Shown here one piece after another: positions 23,601 to 31,623 of a stretch of 54,285 nt of DNA. The position numbers were made by a program, and so were the translations under genes. The first letter of the stretch is position 1. Each line of letters starts with the position of its first letter. A model generated the notes under the pieces. The model saw only the letters and a program-made list of their open reading frames with translations. It had not been told where the DNA came from and did no database searches. This DNA is from Lachnospiraceae bacterium (GTDB taxonomy: Bacteria > Bacillota > Clostridia > Lachnospirales > Lachnospiraceae). Location of the stretch: contig JAILGF010000066.1 of assembly GCA_024696945.1 (NCBI GenBank), forward strand, positions 1 through 54,285, given 5' to 3'.

Positions 23601-24971
23601 TTAAGGACGGGGCTTTCCGCATGTTGTACAGAAGTTGCCTTCGTTCTCAGCGCCACAAGCACATACCCACTTTGTTGAAACGGGTGCAGCGGGCTTCGGC
23701 TTTCCACATGTAGGACAGAAGTTGCCAGTGTTCTCAGCACCGCATTCACACTTCCAAACACCTGCGGGAGCGGGCTTCGGCTTTCCACATGCTGTACAGA
23801 AGTTACCGGTATTGTCAACACCGCATTCACACTTCCATGTATTTGCTGCTGCAGCAGCTGCCTGCTGCTGTGCTACCTGCTGAGCTGCCATCTGATCCTG
23901 CTGTGCCTGCTGTGCAAAGAGTGCGTTGATCGTATTGCTTGCTCCGCCGTTGCCGCCAAAGCCGCCGGTGATAGCTCCAACACCGATCATGCCATTTAAT
24001 GCTCCGTTAGGATTGTTAGCTGCATCAACCATAGCCTGCTTCTGAGCTGCAACAAGACCTGCGCCTGCAAGACCTGCATGCTGATATCTAGCCTCAGCCT
24101 GAGCATCACGGATAAGCTTCTCGTTCTCTTCTGTAGTATTTGCTGAGTTAACATCAAAGCTTACAAGCTCGATACCCTTCTCAACAACCCACTTCTGATG
24201 AAGCTGCTCTTTAAGTGCCTCGCTCATCTCTTCGGTATGAAGAGGAAGCTCGTTGTATCTGATCTCCATAGCGGAAAGCTTACCAAGAGCGGTATTCAGC
24301 TTGCCGCTGATCTCTGACTTAAGCTGTTGCTCAATGTCAGCTGCCTTAAAGGTATCCTTTACGTTGCCGGCGATCTTTGTGTAGAAAAGGAGCGGATCAA
24401 CCAGACGATATGAATAAATAGCATTAAGTCTGATAGTGATATCAAGGTCAAGGAAGATCTTGCTGTCTACAAGTCTGAAAGGTACAGGTGCGGGTGTGCC
24501 GTACTTGTTGCCCATGATAACCTTTGTATTGAAGTAGTAAACTCGCTGATCGTTACCAGCCTGTCCGCCGTATGTAAACTGCTGACCTAACATCTTGAAC
24601 GAATCAATAAGGCTCTGTCCGAAGCTTCCTGCGAAAATACTGGGAGCAAGGCTTGTATCATATGTGAACTTACCAGGTTCAGCACAAACCTCAATAACCT
24701 TTCCGTTTTCTACGATGATCATGCACTGACCGTCATTAACTACGATACCGCTACCATTTGTGATAACGTTATCCTCACCCTTGGTGTTGGATGACTTGCC
24801 TGTAACCTGTTTTCTACCCTTAACCATAAGAGTATCATCCGGAATAGAATCACAATAGATAAATTCCTTCCACTGATTAGCAAGCACGTTTCCTGCTGCA
24901 CCAAGTCCTGCGTTAATAGCGCCGCCTGCAACACTGCCAACTGCGCCAACGACTGTTGAAATAAGTCCCAT
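23601..24971 (-). CDS. SPFH-domain protein with three C-terminal zinc ribbons (YdjI-like)
   Basis: The 456-residue protein begins with a Gly/Ala/Val-rich amphipathic stretch (about 1-33). An SPFH/flotillin-like core follows (about 35-300) with NQWKEFIYCDSIPDDTLMV, GSGIVVNDGQCMIIVENGKV and YYFNTKVIMGNKYGTP. A coiled region rich in Ala/Gln comes next, then three tandem ribbons of the form WKCECG-DNTGNFC-ACGKPKP (from about 375). This is the YdjI ('virion core protein'-like) branch, which in B. subtilis works with YdjG, YdjH and the PspA-like YdjF in membrane stress. Related YdjG-like and YdjH-like genes lie 2-9 kb downstream; no PspA gene is in the window. It has its own promoter (TTGTTA-17-TATAAT) and an AAAGGAG site before the ATG. 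Confidence 0.85.
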   Translation of the reverse strand: MGLISTVVGAVGSVAGGAINAGLGAAGNVLANQWKEFIYCDSIPDDTLMVKGRKQVTGKSSNTKGEDNVITNGSGIVVNDGQCMIIVENGKVIEVCAEPGKFTYDTSLAPSIFAGSFGQSLIDSFKMLGQQFTYGGQAGNDQRVYYFNTKVIMGNKYGTPAPVPFRLVDSKIFLDLDITIRLNAIYSYRLVDPLLFYTKIAGNVKDTFKAADIEQQLKSEISGKLNTALGKLSAMEIRYNELPLHTEEMSEALKEQLHQKWVVEKGIELVSFDVNSANTTEENEKLIRDAQAEARYQHAGLAGAGLVAAQKQAMVDAANNPNGALNGMIGVGAITGGFGGNGGASNTINALFAQQAQQDQMAAQQVAQQQAAAAAANTWKCECGVDNTGNFCTACGKPKPAPAGVWKCECGAENTGNFCPTCGKPKPAAPVSTKWVCACGAENEGNFCTTCGKPRP

Positions 24972-25027
24972 ATACTTTGTTCTCCTTTCAAATATGAAAA
25001 TCCTTTGGATTTTTCGTCCTGTTTTGT

Positions 25028-25056
25028 ATTATAACATACAAGTTTTTATTTAACAA
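25028..25056 (-). promoter_or_regulatory. Promoter of the SPFH gene
   Basis: The minus strand reads TTGTTA (25056-25051), 17 bp, then TATAAT (25033-25028) preceded by TGT, an extended -10 element. Confidence 0.8.
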
Positions 25057-25077
25057 TATTAATTTTAATAAATATTT

Positions 25078-27147
25078 TTAATCTATGCTTACCATAAAGT
25101 TATCTACGTAGAAATCAGCATTTCCGTCGGTTTCAAGATAGATTTCTGCAGATTTCAGCTCACTTGAAAGCTCCGTATAGATAGAAACATAGGTCCAATC
25201 ATCCTTTAGAGCGGGTTTAGTGATCAGCTTGCCATCCGGAACACCGTCAAAGCCCATTGTAATGAAAGCATCATCTGTCTTGACAATAGATGTAATTGTA
25301 ACCTTTTTACCGATATATGCGGAAACGTTGAATTTAACTGTAGCTTCCTTTTCACTTCTTGTAACCTGAAGTGAATGTCCGCCGGGCTCGAGTGAAGTAG
25401 AATCGGTAACTGTAAGCATAGGAAGATGTCCGACACCTCGTACGGCCGCGATATTCCTTGGCTCTTCGAAGTTCTCGATAAGTCCTATAAGCTTAATGCT
25501 TACGTCATCAACATACAATGAGCTGAATTTACCGTCTTCCTTCTCGGTGGTACCAAAATACAGGAAGCACGAATGAACGTCGAACGGTACTCTGTACCTT
25601 CCCTTTAATTCAACCCATTCATCGCCGCTGCATTCAACCTCGCCGACAAGAGGAAGTCCTTCTATGTCAGCACGTATATAAACGCTCTTAGCGGGGCTCT
25701 TAACCCAAGCTCTTACCTCAATAGTCTGTCCGATGAAATCGGATACGTTGATGCTTATGCCACTCCAATCATCGAAGCGGATCTCATGAGCAAGTGCGGT
25801 AGTTCCACTGTGTACAACCTTGTTCTGGAAAGCGATATGTGCAAAGCCTCTTGTTTTAAAGCCGTAATCCTCAAGCTTCTGAGGCTCTTCTCCTTTTGGT
25901 TCAAAGTCAAAGTACCTGTCTGAAAGATTGATAACGATCTTTTCAGGCTCTCCGAGGGATTCGCCTGTAAGGGCATATTTTAAAGCATTGTATGATTTCT
26001 TTGGAGAAAGATCCCCATGGAACAGCAAAGGATTTGCACCCCTGATCCATGAATTGTCATCGGTAAGTCCCCAGAATGTAACACATTTCAGCTTTGCACC
26101 GTTCTCGTTTGCTTTAAGAAGGGCCTCAAACAGCTTCTTATAAAATACTGCCTGATAATACTCCTCGTTAGCATTGGTACAGGTGCATTTTACGTCAAGC
26201 TCTGTAATATGTACCGTATCAACAAGCTTGCTGTAGTCCTTAAGTGCTGTAATATACTCTTCGATATTATTGTTGTCGCTTAAGTGACCCTGCATTCCGA
26301 TACCGTCGATAAGATTCTCGCCAAGTATGCTTCCGTGCTCTTCTGTTCTTCTTTCAAGAGCATCAATAATGGCCTTCTTCTTTTCCGGCTGGAATTCATT
26401 ATAATCATTATAGAAAAGAAGAGGCTTGATCTTTCTGAGTTCTACGGGAGAATCGGATGTGATCCCGTAATCGGCCGCATACTTTAATGCACAGTCATCA
26501 ACCGCTTCCTTTGTATATTTGAATGCCCAGTAGATAAAATCGTCTCCTATTATCTTGTACCAGTAACTGTTTCGGAGACCTGTGGGCTGTTTATCCATAA
26601 GCTCTATAGCCTCATTGACTACATCCCAAGCATAAATGGTTGAAGCATATCCGTTCTTATACATATACTCCATTGCAGTCCTGACATAGCTTTCAAGACG
26701 TTTAAGCATCGTATCCCTGTCAACAAAGCATACAGAATCGAGCGGTTCCAGATTCTTCATAAAGGGTCTTGCCTTTATGATCTCGGGATCCATAGGTATG
26801 GTAACAGGCTTATAGCCCTTGCAGAATGCCTCCTTCGGGCACTGGCTGTGCCAGACAAGAACATGGCCTCTAACCTTCATTCCGTTATCCTTGGCAAAAT
26901 CAAGCATAAGCTTTGCGTTAGGATTTATAACAAAAGGAAGATAATCCTCTTTGGCCTCGGGACTGTTAAATCCCATATTGTAAGCGGGTTTCAGCTCGTT
27001 AGCACAGGTCATGCTGTTGAATTCCCTTAAGATAACGGCTTCCTTCTGCTTATTTCCTATCTCGTTGTTTATAAAAGGCTCATGAATGGTTTCACATGCC
27101 ACACCTATCAGAAAGTATTTCTCGTACAGCTCTTTTAATGTACTCAT
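25078..27147 (-). CDS. GH10 endo-beta-1,4-xylanase with two carbohydrate-binding modules, no signal peptide
   Basis: GH10 enzymes hydrolyse internal beta-1,4-xylose links with retention. Residues 1-395 form the GH10 barrel: VRGHVLVWHSQ, the acid/base E179 in AWDVVNEA, YNDYNEF, IDGIGMQGH, and the nucleophile E316 in HITELDVK, then FWGLTDDNSW. Two beta-sandwich modules of the CBM4/9 or CBM22 type follow (about 405-545 and 550-689), each ending in an exposed YVDD/YVDN-type strand. The N-terminus is MSTLKELYEKYF with no secretion signal, so the enzyme seems cytoplasmic; the ATG follows GGGAG and no longer start exists. Its likely substrates are imported xylo-oligosaccharides. The binding modules are odd for a cytoplasmic enzyme. 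It has its own promoter. Confidence 0.93.
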   Translation of the reverse strand: MSTLKELYEKYFLIGVACETIHEPFINNEIGNKQKEAVILREFNSMTCANELKPAYNMGFNSPEAKEDYLPFVINPNAKLMLDFAKDNGMKVRGHVLVWHSQCPKEAFCKGYKPVTIPMDPEIIKARPFMKNLEPLDSVCFVDRDTMLKRLESYVRTAMEYMYKNGYASTIYAWDVVNEAIELMDKQPTGLRNSYWYKIIGDDFIYWAFKYTKEAVDDCALKYAADYGITSDSPVELRKIKPLLFYNDYNEFQPEKKKAIIDALERRTEEHGSILGENLIDGIGMQGHLSDNNNIEEYITALKDYSKLVDTVHITELDVKCTCTNANEEYYQAVFYKKLFEALLKANENGAKLKCVTFWGLTDDNSWIRGANPLLFHGDLSPKKSYNALKYALTGESLGEPEKIVINLSDRYFDFEPKGEEPQKLEDYGFKTRGFAHIAFQNKVVHSGTTALAHEIRFDDWSGISINVSDFIGQTIEVRAWVKSPAKSVYIRADIEGLPLVGEVECSGDEWVELKGRYRVPFDVHSCFLYFGTTEKEDGKFSSLYVDDVSIKLIGLIENFEEPRNIAAVRGVGHLPMLTVTDSTSLEPGGHSLQVTRSEKEATVKFNVSAYIGKKVTITSIVKTDDAFITMGFDGVPDGKLITKPALKDDWTYVSIYTELSSELKSAEIYLETDGNADFYVDNFMVSID

Positions 27148-27201
27148 ATCTCATCTCCCGTTTATAGTAATAACTTTCCTTGTCTTTTCCTTATCGTTTC
27201 T

Positions 27202-27230
27202 ATTTTATACTATTAAGGTTTAATTGTCTA
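27202..27230 (-). promoter_or_regulatory. Promoter of the GH10 gene
   Basis: The minus strand reads TAGACA (27230-27225), 17 bp, then TAAAAT (27207-27202), about 55 bp before the start codon. Confidence 0.65.
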
Positions 27231-27245
27231 TACTTATTTTTAACA

Positions 27246-28964
27246 TTACACATTCTGAGTATCAAATTTACTGTAATATGCCTCTAATCTTGGACGTGCG
27301 GCGATATAGGCCTGTTCAAGTTTTTTGTCAAAATGTTTACCAAAACCCTCCATAATGATCTCATCGGCCTTTTCGAAGGACATGCTTTCCTTATAGACAC
27401 GCTTGCTTACCAATGCATCATATACGTCAGCTATCGCCATTATACGTGCTTCAAGAGGGATCTTATCACCCTTGAGACCTTCCGGATATCCCGAACCGTC
27501 CCATCTCTCATGATGATAATGAGCAACATTCTCGGCTATTATCTTGAAATCGGCATCATCCGTGTTCTTAAGGATCTCTCTTACAATTCTGGCACCTTCG
27601 GCCGCATGCTTCTTCATCTCTTCGAACTCAGCCGGTTCAAATTTTCCCGGTTTTCTAAGAACCTGATCGTCAACGGCTATTTTCCCGAGATCGTGCATTG
27701 GAGCTGCTTTTATGAGATTCTTACAAAACTCTTCCGAAAGATTGAAGGTTTTTGCCTTCTTTATCTCACTTACGATTATCCTTACGTTTTCACTCGTTCT
27801 TCTTATATGCCCGCCAGTGGAATTATCACGGCTTTCAACCATGGTTGCCATGCCCATGATAAGATTGTTGTGCATCTCAACGATATGAGCCGTTTTACGC
27901 TGAACCTGATCCTTTAAGGAATTGTTAAATTTACTTAGCAGCTTTATATAGCGCTGGTCCTTTGTATCATCGGTTATAACAAGTTGATACCCTCTTTTCT
28001 TTTTGCCGTCAAAAAGGTAGTTGACATCTACCAGATAAACCTTCTCTCCCTTTTTATAATGATTCTTGTCCTTACTCTCATCCTTCTTGAACTCTTCAAG
28101 CCAGGGAATGACGTATTTCTTCATTGACTCTTTTGTGCTAATGGGAGTATCTACTATAATATTTGAAAGCTCTGGGAAAATATCCCTTGCAGTATAATTG
28201 CTTCCGAGATAATTATATGCAAAATCAACTGAAACAAAGCCTGTAGTACCCTTCTCGAGCACCGAATCTATTCCGGATTCGGTAATGTCATAAAGACATA
28301 TCCTATGTATAATGAAGAGATAAATGATCTCAGAAAGTATGTATGCCAAAGGAATGAAGTCCAGCCTGTCGGTAAGAAGCCTCCCTCCGAAAAAAAAGAT
28401 AACAGACATGCTCTCTGAGAAGAAAAGCAAGTGAATAATCTTTCTTGAAACGTGTTTCTTCTTTTTAATACTGTATACCAGAGCAGCAAAGGTTAAAACA
28501 AAGTAGCCGATTATCATGGAATAAAACAGGAAATGTCCCCATCCATATACTTTATCCGTTAAGTAACCGACCCCGTTTTCATCAATGACAAAATTGACGG
28601 ATTTATAAAATATACCGTTAAAACCAACAGTAAGCGAAAGAGAATACACCAAAAGCGTACCCAGGAACATGATAAGGCGCATCCAGTTGCGCAAATTTAT
28701 ATGGCAGAGCATAAAGATTGCCAAAGCAATGAAAAGCATGTTAAAGCAGCCACCGATGTATATTACCTTGTTGGCAAGCAATGCTTCCCTAAGGCTATGT
28801 GCACGGCAGAGCCATACATATCCGAGATTTGTCAGGGGAACCATAAAGAATATCAGATTGAAATAGACACTGAAATGCTTGTGCCACTTATATACATAGA
28901 TTGCGGCCAGGATAAGTGAAACCACGAAATAAAAATCATAGAAAATCCTAGGATTTAAAAACAT
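27246..28964 (-). CDS. Membrane-bound HD-GYP domain protein
   Basis: The 572-residue protein has about seven N-terminal transmembrane helices (residues 1-240), like the 7TM region of some histidine kinases. A linker or PAS-like segment follows (about 250-370), then an HD-GYP domain (about 375-560) with MHDLGKIAVDD, KKHAAEGARIV, HHERWDGSGYPEGLKGDKIP and IMAIADVYDALVSKRVYK. Intact HD-GYP residues predict cyclic-di-GMP phosphodiesterase activity, though other cyclic dinucleotides are possible. The frame is open to a TTG at 29078, but the ATG at 28964 has GGAAGGAG 10 bases upstream and starts at the membrane region. It is divergent from the 209-residue membrane protein, with repeated operator-like sites between them. 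Confidence 0.88.
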   Translation of the reverse strand: MFLNPRIFYDFYFVVSLILAAIYVYKWHKHFSVYFNLIFFMVPLTNLGYVWLCRAHSLREALLANKVIYIGGCFNMLFIALAIFMLCHINLRNWMRLIMFLGTLLVYSLSLTVGFNGIFYKSVNFVIDENGVGYLTDKVYGWGHFLFYSMIIGYFVLTFAALVYSIKKKKHVSRKIIHLLFFSESMSVIFFFGGRLLTDRLDFIPLAYILSEIIYLFIIHRICLYDITESGIDSVLEKGTTGFVSVDFAYNYLGSNYTARDIFPELSNIIVDTPISTKESMKKYVIPWLEEFKKDESKDKNHYKKGEKVYLVDVNYLFDGKKKRGYQLVITDDTKDQRYIKLLSKFNNSLKDQVQRKTAHIVEMHNNLIMGMATMVESRDNSTGGHIRRTSENVRIIVSEIKKAKTFNLSEEFCKNLIKAAPMHDLGKIAVDDQVLRKPGKFEPAEFEEMKKHAAEGARIVREILKNTDDADFKIIAENVAHYHHERWDGSGYPEGLKGDKIPLEARIMAIADVYDALVSKRVYKESMSFEKADEIIMEGFGKHFDKKLEQAYIAARPRLEAYYSKFDTQNV

Positions 28965-29050
28965 AGGTCTGCCGCTCCTTCCATCCCGTATCTGACATAG
29001 GGAAAAAATACGATAAATGGCGTCCGTAAGGGAAAATACCATATAAAATA

Positions 29051-29083
29051 TATCACAATTTATATACAAATACCACAATTTAT
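29051..29083. repeat. Direct repeat of 13 bp spaced 20 bp, operator-like
   Basis: TATCACAATTTAT at 29051 and TACCACAATTTAT at 29071 differ at one base. Their starts are exactly 20 bp apart, about two helical turns. They lie in the 224-bp divergent region between the HD-GYP gene and the 209-residue membrane gene. A regulator binding one face of the DNA would fit. Confidence 0.45.
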
Positions 29084-29123
29084 TTATTATTATGACACAC
29101 TTTATAAATTCTTAATAATTTGC

Positions 29124-29152
29124 TTGACATATAACGATTTATTTGTTTTAAT
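29124..29152 (+). promoter_or_regulatory. Promoter of the 209-residue membrane protein gene
   Basis: TTGACA (29124-29129), 17 bp, then TTTAAT (29147-29152). The start codon is 36 bp downstream. Confidence 0.7.
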
Positions 29153-29188
29153 TAATCTAATACGATAAAAACTTGATCGGAGGCAGTA

Positions 29189-29818
29189 ATGGGAAGTGAA
29201 CAGATTCTCAGCAAAATAAGGTCATCGGCCAAGGGCGGTGTTATCGGAGGTCTTATCCTTGGATTAATGCCGTTGATCATTTCTATTTTGATCATTGCTA
29301 CAGGGAATTTTGAAGGTAATCTTATACTTATCATAATTTTTGCCGTTATGGCATTAGGAGGCTTCTTTCTTGCTGCTTATAACATGAGGATCATGTCCGA
29401 TCCGACGAAATCTTCTGCTTTAAAAAAATATCCCGAGATGCTTAAGCTTGCCGATGAGCTATGTGCAAACACTCTTTACAAGGACAATGTTGTAATGTTT
29501 TCCGAAAGAGTCATTGCCAATGCTATAGATATAAGGCAGATTTCTTTTACCGACGAAGTTTTTCTTATTTATGTTTACATTCATAAAACAAACGGTGTAA
29601 CAGATTCCAAGCTGTTAAAGCTTGAAACCGCAAGGAATACAATAGGTCTTCCTGTTTTCCGCATGAAAGATCCTGAGATAAATAATCTTATCAATCTGGT
29701 TTTATCTCGTTGTAAATATGCAAGAGTCGGTTACAATAATGACAGCTTTGCATATCTTAAGCAGATGAAGGAGCTTTGGAAACAGGATCAGGCCAGAAAG
29801 AAAATGTATATAAATTGA
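29189..29818 (+). CDS. Membrane protein of unknown function (209 aa)
   Basis: I do not recognise the family. Two transmembrane helices lie near the N-terminus (about residues 16-37 and 43-66), followed by a soluble alpha/beta domain of about 140 residues. A basic end reads QDQARKKMYIN, so the soluble part is probably cytoplasmic. The ATG follows GGAGG. It has a consensus promoter and is followed after 65 bp by another membrane gene on the same strand, so the two may form an operon. These are the only plus-strand genes between 1 and 48 kb. Confidence 0.7.
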   Translation: MGSEQILSKIRSSAKGGVIGGLILGLMPLIISILIIATGNFEGNLILIIIFAVMALGGFFLAAYNMRIMSDPTKSSALKKYPEMLKLADELCANTLYKDNVVMFSERVIANAIDIRQISFTDEVFLIYVYIHKTNGVTDSKLLKLETARNTIGLPVFRMKDPEINNLINLVLSRCKYARVGYNNDSFAYLKQMKELWKQDQARKKMYIN

Positions 29819-29883
29819 TGTAGATTTTTCCTTTGCGTATTACAGAGGATTATCTTATAACACCCACAAAAAGGAGAATGATT

Positions 29884-30831
29884 ATGAATTGGAAACTGAA
29901 GTTTGGTCTTGTTGCCGTATGTATCGCAGTTATATTTTTTGCTATTAATGCAAGCAATTTCTTTGGATTTCTCAAAACTCCCATCGAAGTTAAAACAATA
30001 GCCGATGCTAAGAGCCTTAAGGACGGTGATCACGTAACTCTCGACGTTACTGCCTGCTACGGATATCTTATCAGTGAAACTACCACGACCACTAATACAA
30101 AAACCGGTAAGGTTGAAAGTACAAAGGAAAGCAGCCGTTACTATCTAATTCCTTACATGGATCCGACCGAAGATTATGTAGAATATTGTCTGACCGTAAA
30201 GATCAATTCAAAAGATTTCAGTAAAATGGAAAGTGCTACTACAGCTTTTGAAGATTATTGGGAAGATTATAACTCATCCTTCCCTTCTACATCATTTCTG
30301 AAGGTTGACGGTCTTGTAACCAATATGAAGGATGAAGAAAAGAAATACGCTACAGATTATGTTAACGGCGGATATATGGAATATATCTATGTAGCAACTC
30401 CCGAAAAGAAAACTATATTCCTCATGGTTGTTCTGAGCGGTGTCTTCCTCGCATTCGGTGTACTCTTCCTTGTACTCTTCGTTCTTGGTAAAAAGAAGGA
30501 GGAGGCAAAGCTTGCAGAATTCCGTGCAAGCAATCCCGGTTACTATCATGCACCTGCCGGTGTTAACTTTGACAACAATATGGCACCTCAGAATCCCTAC
30601 GCATTTGATCCCAATACAGATCCGAGATTTAACGGCATGGCTTCCGGTAATCCCGTAGGTCAGGCAAATTCCGTTCAGGGTCAATACGGTAATACTCAGG
30701 GTCAGTATAACGCACAGCCTCAAAATTTCGGAAACTTTAACGAAGTTCAGCCTTCCGTTCCTTCGGATAATTCAGGAAACTTCAATGAAGTTAATTTCAA
30801 CAATGATTTTAACAACAATCCTCAGCAATGA
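29884..30831 (+). CDS. Bitopic membrane protein with a Gln/Asn-rich tail
   Basis: The family is not recognised. The 315-residue protein has a membrane helix at about residues 5-21 and an extracytoplasmic domain of about 145 residues starting KTIADAKSLKDGDHVTLDV. A second helix lies near 175-197, then a basic turn KKKEE and a long low-complexity cytoplasmic tail rich in Gln, Asn, Gly and Pro (QGQYGNTQGQY and similar). The frame is open to a TTG at 29833, but the ATG at 29884 follows AAGGAG by 7 bases and starts at the helix, so I use it. An ATG at 29878 is only 2 bases from that site. A strong terminator follows. Confidence 0.75.
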   Translation: MNWKLKFGLVAVCIAVIFFAINASNFFGFLKTPIEVKTIADAKSLKDGDHVTLDVTACYGYLISETTTTTNTKTGKVESTKESSRYYLIPYMDPTEDYVEYCLTVKINSKDFSKMESATTAFEDYWEDYNSSFPSTSFLKVDGLVTNMKDEEKKYATDYVNGGYMEYIYVATPEKKTIFLMVVLSGVFLAFGVLFLVLFVLGKKKEEAKLAEFRASNPGYYHAPAGVNFDNNMAPQNPYAFDPNTDPRFNGMASGNPVGQANSVQGQYGNTQGQYNAQPQNFGNFNEVQPSVPSDNSGNFNEVNFNNDFNNNPQQ

Positions 30832-30840
30832 TGATATACA

Positions 30841-30870
30841 AAAGCCGCTGCTTGAGCAGCGGCTTTTTTT
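30841..30870. terminator. Bidirectional terminator
   Basis: AAAGCCGCTGC and GCAGCGGCTTT form an 11-bp perfect stem with loop TTGA, followed by T on the plus strand and by TTTTGT on the minus strand. It lies between the convergent 315-residue membrane gene and the PAP2 gene and can serve both. Confidence 0.85.
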
Positions 30871-30877
30871 GTACCTA

Positions 30878-31576
30878 TTATTTATCTATTTTTATTTTCT
30901 GTGTTGTATCCGGTATATTCTTTGCAAAAACAGCATATCCGCAAAGCAGGAACACTCCGTAAAGAATTCCTCCTATGACATCTGAGAACCAGTGAACACC
31001 GCAGATAAATCTTCCGAGGACCATTGCTACGATAATGATAAGACATAGGAATTGGATCGATAATCTTACTATTGTCTTCTGTATGTAGTTCTTTAACATT
31101 ATCATCACGCTGCCAAGTACGATTATTACAAGCATTGTGTGCGATGAAGGGAACGATGCGGCAGGTTCAGTTTCGTCCGGCATTATTATCGGTCTGTAGT
31201 TGATGATCACAATTTCGAAGAATACATACAGTCCGATGGTCAAGGCATATAGAAAACCTGCTGAGATGATACATTTATCAACCTTCGTAAACTTCTTTCG
31301 CTTGATCAGCTGGACAAGACCAATGATTGCAAGAATTCCTGCGACCAGCAAAGCAAAATAACCGATGTACTGGGTTATGTTGTACCACAGCTTATTATAT
31401 TTAAGCGTATCGTCATAATGCCATAGGTCGTGGAAGGAACTGTTGATAAGTGATAATCCTATCTTGCAGTCCTTAGGTCCAACGATTCCGACATCAACAG
31501 TATTAACTATTGTCGTCCATGCCGCAGCACAGATACCGGCAATTGTCATTAGTATTACTTTGGTTCTAGTTTTCAT
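30878..31576 (-). CDS. PAP2-family membrane phosphatase
   Basis: The 232-residue protein has about six membrane helices and the three phosphatase motifs of the PAP2 superfamily: RPIIMP in the loop after the third helix, FPSSHTM (PSSH replacing the more usual PSGH), and GRFICGVHWFSDVIGG with the Arg, His and Asp of the third motif. Such enzymes dephosphorylate lipid phosphates, for example undecaprenyl diphosphate (BcrC type) or phosphatidic acid. Substrate cannot be assigned from sequence; with uppS and cdsA in the same region, lipid-carrier recycling is a fair guess. It lies 47 bp downstream of the esterase, in the same direction. Confidence 0.85.
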   Translation of the reverse strand: MKTRTKVILMTIAGICAAAWTTIVNTVDVGIVGPKDCKIGLSLINSSFHDLWHYDDTLKYNKLWYNITQYIGYFALLVAGILAIIGLVQLIKRKKFTKVDKCIISAGFLYALTIGLYVFFEIVIINYRPIIMPDETEPAASFPSSHTMLVIIVLGSVMIMLKNYIQKTIVRLSIQFLCLIIIVAMVLGRFICGVHWFSDVIGGILYGVFLLCGYAVFAKNIPDTTQKIKIDK

Positions 31577-31623
31577 ATTTTCTCCTTAGCTAAGGCTATA
31601 GTCCTGCCTTTGCTTAATAAAAA

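Noticed and set aside
23631..23850. Short tandem DNA repeat or CRISPR-like array
   Set aside because: The repetition comes from three zinc-ribbon codon blocks of the SPFH gene, not from a non-coding repeat array.
27333..27917. Plus-strand open frame of 194 codons opposite the HD-GYP domain
   Set aside because: It lies opposite the most conserved part of the HD-GYP domain and shows no independent coding evidence.
28965..29078. N-terminal extension of the HD-GYP protein from a TTG at 29078
   Set aside because: The ATG at 28964 has a strong ribosome site and begins at the membrane region; the extension lies in the promoter-like region with the repeats.
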